NCBI GenBank assembly: GCA_028283985.1
Contig: JANQSQ010000127.1
Span: 1 to 8,964 of the forward strand
Source of the DNA: Rhodothermales bacterium
GTDB lineage: Bacteria > Bacteroidota > Rhodothermia > Rhodothermales > VXPQ01
Length of the DNA stretch: 8,964 nt
Direction of reading: 5' to 3'
Every line of letters starts with the position of its first letter. Within the stretch, counting starts at the first letter, position 1. The notes under the pieces are model-generated. The model was not told where the DNA came from, ran no database searches, and was given only the letters and a program-made list of their open reading frames with translations. Below are positions 6,972 to 8,964 of the stretch, piece after piece. The position numbers and the translations under genes were made by a program.

Positions 6972-7139
6972 GCCGTCTATGATATGCAGGGCAGGATGGT
7001 GGATATCCTTGAGAGCGCTGTACTACCTGCTGGTATATACGGAGCACGGTTTGGTAATGCTCTTGCTCCTGGCGCATATATGTGGAGGCTTGAGACAGAG
7101 ACAGGAGCGGTATCAGGGATTGTAACTCACATTAGATGA
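6972..7139 (+). pseudogene. Partial T9SS sorting-domain tail, copy 2
   Basis: The last ~55 residues of the copy-1 tail are repeated from AVYDMQGRMVDILES through LPAGIY and AYMWRLETETGA to THIR and the TGA at 7137-7139. The first half of the domain, including YPNPFN, is missing and replaced by unrelated sequence. One of the two substitutions in the coding part is missense (Leu in copy 1 to Pro here, codon at 7068-7070); the other is silent. The frame is open upstream to 6810 (109 residues in total), but without a signal peptide it could not enter the T9SS pathway. Most likely a duplication remnant. Confidence 0.7.
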
Positions 7140-7184
7140 TGCCACGCGATACAGAGCCTGATAAAAAATCCTGTACGACCATGG
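6972..7184 (+). repeat. 213-bp direct repeat, copy 2
   Basis: Second copy of 6316-6528, about 97% identical. It ends at the ATGG (7181-7184) that can start the peptidase fragment, just as copy 1 ends at ATGG (6525-6528). The 443-bp interval between the copies carries the DUF1640-like gene. Confidence 0.95.
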
Positions 7185-8131
7185 CGAGACCGGCAGGAAG
7201 TAAAGACGACAGAATCGGAAGAGGAGGGGCTTATCCATTTTCGGCGACCGATAGTTCGCCGAGCTACGATGCCGGTAACGCCGGGGCCTGGGACGACGAG
7301 GAAGACCGACCGTACCATAAGAGCGCGGTGGCCGCAGCGGAATGGATGACAACGCAAAACATCCTGTTCATCTCGTCGCTCGAAAATCCGCTAATCATTT
7401 CGGGCGATGATCCTCGCGCGGTCTACTGCGACGATTATCCGCACATCGAGGGCGTCACAGGCGACGAGGACTACTGGATTCCCCTCTGCGGCGCGCTGGA
7501 CGACTATATTGCCTACAGTGGAGTAGCACGCGACAGGACGATCTTCGTGGGGGCCATCCGGGACGGGACGACAGCTGTGAGCGTGGTGCGGGCCGGGGGC
7601 GCCTTCGAGCAGAATGCGATCTATGTCGAATCCCCTGACGGTTCTACCTCCCATGCTACGCCGGTCCTTGCCGCTTACGCCACGAATCTCGCCGCCGCCA
7701 ATCCTGCCTGGGGAGCAAGAGCAACCAGACTGAAACAGGAACTGATGGCGTTGGCGACCGACGAAACCCTTTTGCATTACTCCGGCATGACCGAGACGAG
7801 GGTGGTCAAGGTCATCCGCCCCGCGAATGCGCCGACCGCGATAGAAGTCGTCGCCGACGAAATTCCCGATGCTTTCGCGCTGGAGCAGAACTATCCGAAC
7901 CCCTTCAATCCGTCCACGACCATCGAATTTTCGCTCGATAAAGCGCAGCGCGTTACGCTTGCGGTCTACGACATGTTTGGGCGCGAAGCGAGCGTACTGA
8001 CGGACGAAGTACGGCCGGCGGCCCGGCACAGCGTTTCGTTCGACGCTTCGGATATTGCGAGCGGCACGTACCTGTACGTACTTCGGACCGGGGAACGGGT
8101 CGCTGTAAAGACTATGTTGCTGATCAGGTAA
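7136..8131 (+). CDS. C-terminal half of a subtilisin-like (S8) secreted peptidase with T9SS sorting domain
   Basis: An open frame of 331 codons from ATG 7136, which overlaps the previous TGA as ATGA; ATG 7181 is an equal alternative because the first 15 codons belong to the direct repeat. No signal peptide. The middle part matches the end of a subtilase catalytic domain: TQNILFISSLENP is in the position of the oxyanion-hole Asn strand, RTIFVGAIRDG is the usual late strand, and GSTSHATPVLAAYATNLA contains the catalytic Ser motif GTSxAxP, with Ser at codon 172 from 7136. The catalytic Asp and His regions that come earlier in the fold are absent, so it cannot be an active protease. From ~7862 a full sorting domain follows: ALEQNYPNPFNPSTTIEFSL, LAVYDMFGR, VRPAARHSVSFDAS, GTYLYVLRTG, ending LLIR. 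I read it as a 5'-truncated gene, possibly still transcribed. Confidence 0.78.
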   Translation: MMPRDTEPDKKSCTTMARPAGSKDDRIGRGGAYPFSATDSSPSYDAGNAGAWDDEEDRPYHKSAVAAAEWMTTQNILFISSLENPLIISGDDPRAVYCDDYPHIEGVTGDEDYWIPLCGALDDYIAYSGVARDRTIFVGAIRDGTTAVSVVRAGGAFEQNAIYVESPDGSTSHATPVLAAYATNLAAANPAWGARATRLKQELMALATDETLLHYSGMTETRVVKVIRPANAPTAIEVVADEIPDAFALEQNYPNPFNPSTTIEFSLDKAQRVTLAVYDMFGREASVLTDEVRPAARHSVSFDASDIASGTYLYVLRTGERVAVKTMLLIR

Positions 8132-8172
8132 TTTATTTGTTGCGGGGGCGGGCGTTCTGCCGGTTGCGCTGC

Positions 8173-8424
8173 TCAACTACCACGCACGATGAAACAGATC
8201 GCCTGGAACTGCTGAACCAGGACCTCCGACAGCAGCACCAGGATGGGGTGGTATCCCAGCATGACGATCGGGAAGGAGAACAGAAGCGGGAATACGGCGT
8301 CGAGGGGACCGAAGCGGTAGGCCACCGACATGTTGAAATGGGGCGAGCTGTGATGCACTGTGTGCATGGCCCAGCCCACGCCGATCCTGTGCATCATGCG
8401 GTGATCCCAGTAGACGTCAGCTGT
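8173..8424 (-). pseudogene. Internal fragment of a fatty-acid hydroxylase / sterol desaturase gene
   Basis: The minus strand reads DVYWDHRMMHRIGVGWAMHT, then VHHSSPHFNMSVAYRFGPLD, then two hydrophobic stretches ending LLSEVLVQQFQ. HRMMH (HX3H) and HTVHH (HX2HH) are the first two histidine boxes of the FA-hydroxylase superfamily of di-iron membrane enzymes. The similarity starts abruptly near 8418 and ends near 8203; past VQQFQ the frame gives nine unrelated residues and a TGA at 8173-8175, so the third histidine box is missing. Upstream the frame stays open to a TAG at 8461-8463 but has no ATG and no membrane helices before the first box. The piece is therefore broken at both ends and cannot form the active site. 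It lies convergent to the peptidase fragment. Confidence 0.72.
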
Positions 8425-8682
8425 TTCGACATTACGCGTCTCTGTTATGGTATGCCAGACCTATATTACGGGCCGCTTCGATGCTTCGCAAAAACGTCCG
8501 CAACCATATGTGCAAGGTGCAGATCCTCGCGCTGGCACGCGGGCACGCTCGAGGATCTCCGGATCGGCCCGCGTACTCGGCTGAAAACGGGCCGCGCTCC
8601 CGCTATCGGGGCAAAACGCGGAGTTTCCGGACCTGGATCATAGGGTGTTTAATCCCGACAAAGATAAAAGGGGCAACTAAGG
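8425..8682. other. Stretch with no recognisable gene
   Basis: Short open frames exist on both strands but none shows domain character, and I could not assign the sequence. A short plus-strand frame ends in EFPDLDHRVFNPDKDKRGN and TAA near 8680, which has plausible protein composition but no start or family. It may be further gene debris. Confidence 0.3.
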
Positions 8683-8710
8683 CCCCGATGTTTGCGCGTA
8701 AACATCGGGG
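8683..8710 (-). terminator. Perfect 11-bp hairpin downstream of the minus-strand tail
   Basis: CCCCGATGTTT (8683-8693) pairs fully with AAACATCGGGG (8700-8710) around GCGCGT. It begins about 33 bp after the minus-strand stop at 8744, a position that fits transcription termination of that gene, although no long T-run follows (CCTTAGTTGCCCCTTTT on the minus strand). Other readings include a recombination or mobile-element end. Confidence 0.5.
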
Positions 8711-8724
8711 GTTTCCGGGAAGGG

Positions 8725-8743
8725 CATGAAAATGCGTTTCATG
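8725..8743 (-). other. Inverted repeat CATGAAA-N5-TTTCATG abutting a stop codon
   Basis: A perfect 7-bp inverted repeat with a 5-bp loop immediately after the minus-strand TGA at 8744-8746, 14 bp from the larger hairpin at 8683-8710. The two tandem hairpins probably form one 3'-end structure. Confidence 0.45.
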
Positions 8744-8866
8744 TCATTTGACGAATGTCATGATCCTTACTTTTTCGCGACCCTCCGCTTGTAATCTGTA
8801 TACATAATGTCCGGTGGACAGATTGTTTGCATCGAAGGTGACACGGTGTTCTCCTGCCGGACGTAC
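8744..8866 (-). pseudogene. T9SS sorting-domain tail fragment on the minus strand
   Basis: About 40 residues read VRPAGEHRVTFDANNLSTGH then YVYRLQAEGREKVRIMTFVK and TGA at 8744-8746. This is the classic last half of a type A sorting domain (compare VRPAARHSVSFDAS...GTYLYVLRTG in the peptidase fragment). Upstream of the Val at 8866 the residues no longer match, and an in-frame TAA occurs at 8909-8911, so the YPNPFN half and the cargo are absent. It is the fourth sorting tail in this region and the only one on the minus strand. A frameshift rather than a deletion could explain the loss, but I found no continuation in the other frames within the window. Confidence 0.68.
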
Positions 8867-8964
8867 CCAGAGGTGGTTCGGTTTGATTGGACAGAATTCG
8901 TCGGAAATTTAGGTGTACTGTTGCGACCTTGTTCCAATGCAATCAACCATACGAAACCCATGCC

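Noticed and set aside
6316..7184. Diversity-generating retroelement with template and variable repeats
   Set aside because: Only one of six differences affects an adenine in copy 1, all are scattered transitions, and no reverse transcriptase or accessory gene is present.
8137..8643. Plus-strand 168-codon frame
   Set aside because: Overlaps the hydroxylase fragment antisense, and its composition is typical of a shadow frame.
8683..8743. Integron attC site or insertion-sequence end
   Set aside because: There are hairpins but no attC core sites, no integrase or transposase, and no matching inverted repeat elsewhere in the window.

Overview
The window looks like chromosome from a Bacteroidota-Rhodothermota relative (Rhodothermales or Balneolales-like). 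The evidence is several C-terminal type IX secretion (T9SS, type A 'YPNPFN') sorting domains, a Bacteroidota-style multi-domain SurA/PpiC lipoprotein, a cysteine-free GltX insertion region, and starts without visible Shine-Dalgarno sequences. The placement is inferred from protein style; no searches were run.

Left part (1-3573), ordinary housekeeping: a periplasmic peptidyl-prolyl isomerase lipoprotein on the minus strand (cut by the left window edge) diverges from an intact glutamyl-tRNA synthetase gene on the plus strand. A strong hairpin follows gltX, then an AT-rich leader.

Middle (3849-5818): a soluble GAF-PAS-HisKA-HATPase histidine kinase runs into the first ~30 residues of a receiver domain. 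It then breaks out of frame into the 3' end of an unrelated outer-membrane beta-barrel gene. The receiver has no phosphoacceptor region, so the kinase is a truncated hybrid or simply a kinase with a junk tail.

Right part (5819-8964), an accessory region built largely of gene remnants: a GC-rich structured RNA candidate that I suspect is a HEARO/omegaRNA-type element without its nuclease gene; a headless T9SS tail; a small intact DUF1640-like membrane protein gene on the minus strand; a second partial copy of the same T9SS tail, the two copies forming a 213-bp direct repeat (six differences, all transitions); the C-terminal half of a subtilisin-like (S8) secreted peptidase with its own T9SS tail; an internal piece of a fatty-acid hydroxylase/sterol desaturase gene on the minus strand; two strong hairpins; and a fourth T9SS tail on the minus strand. 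The repeated retention of 3' ends without 5' ends points to recombination and decay centred on sorting-domain tails, although collapsed or chimeric assembly cannot be excluded from the sequence alone.

I see no CRISPR array, tRNA, rRNA, transposase, integrase or reverse transcriptase in the window.
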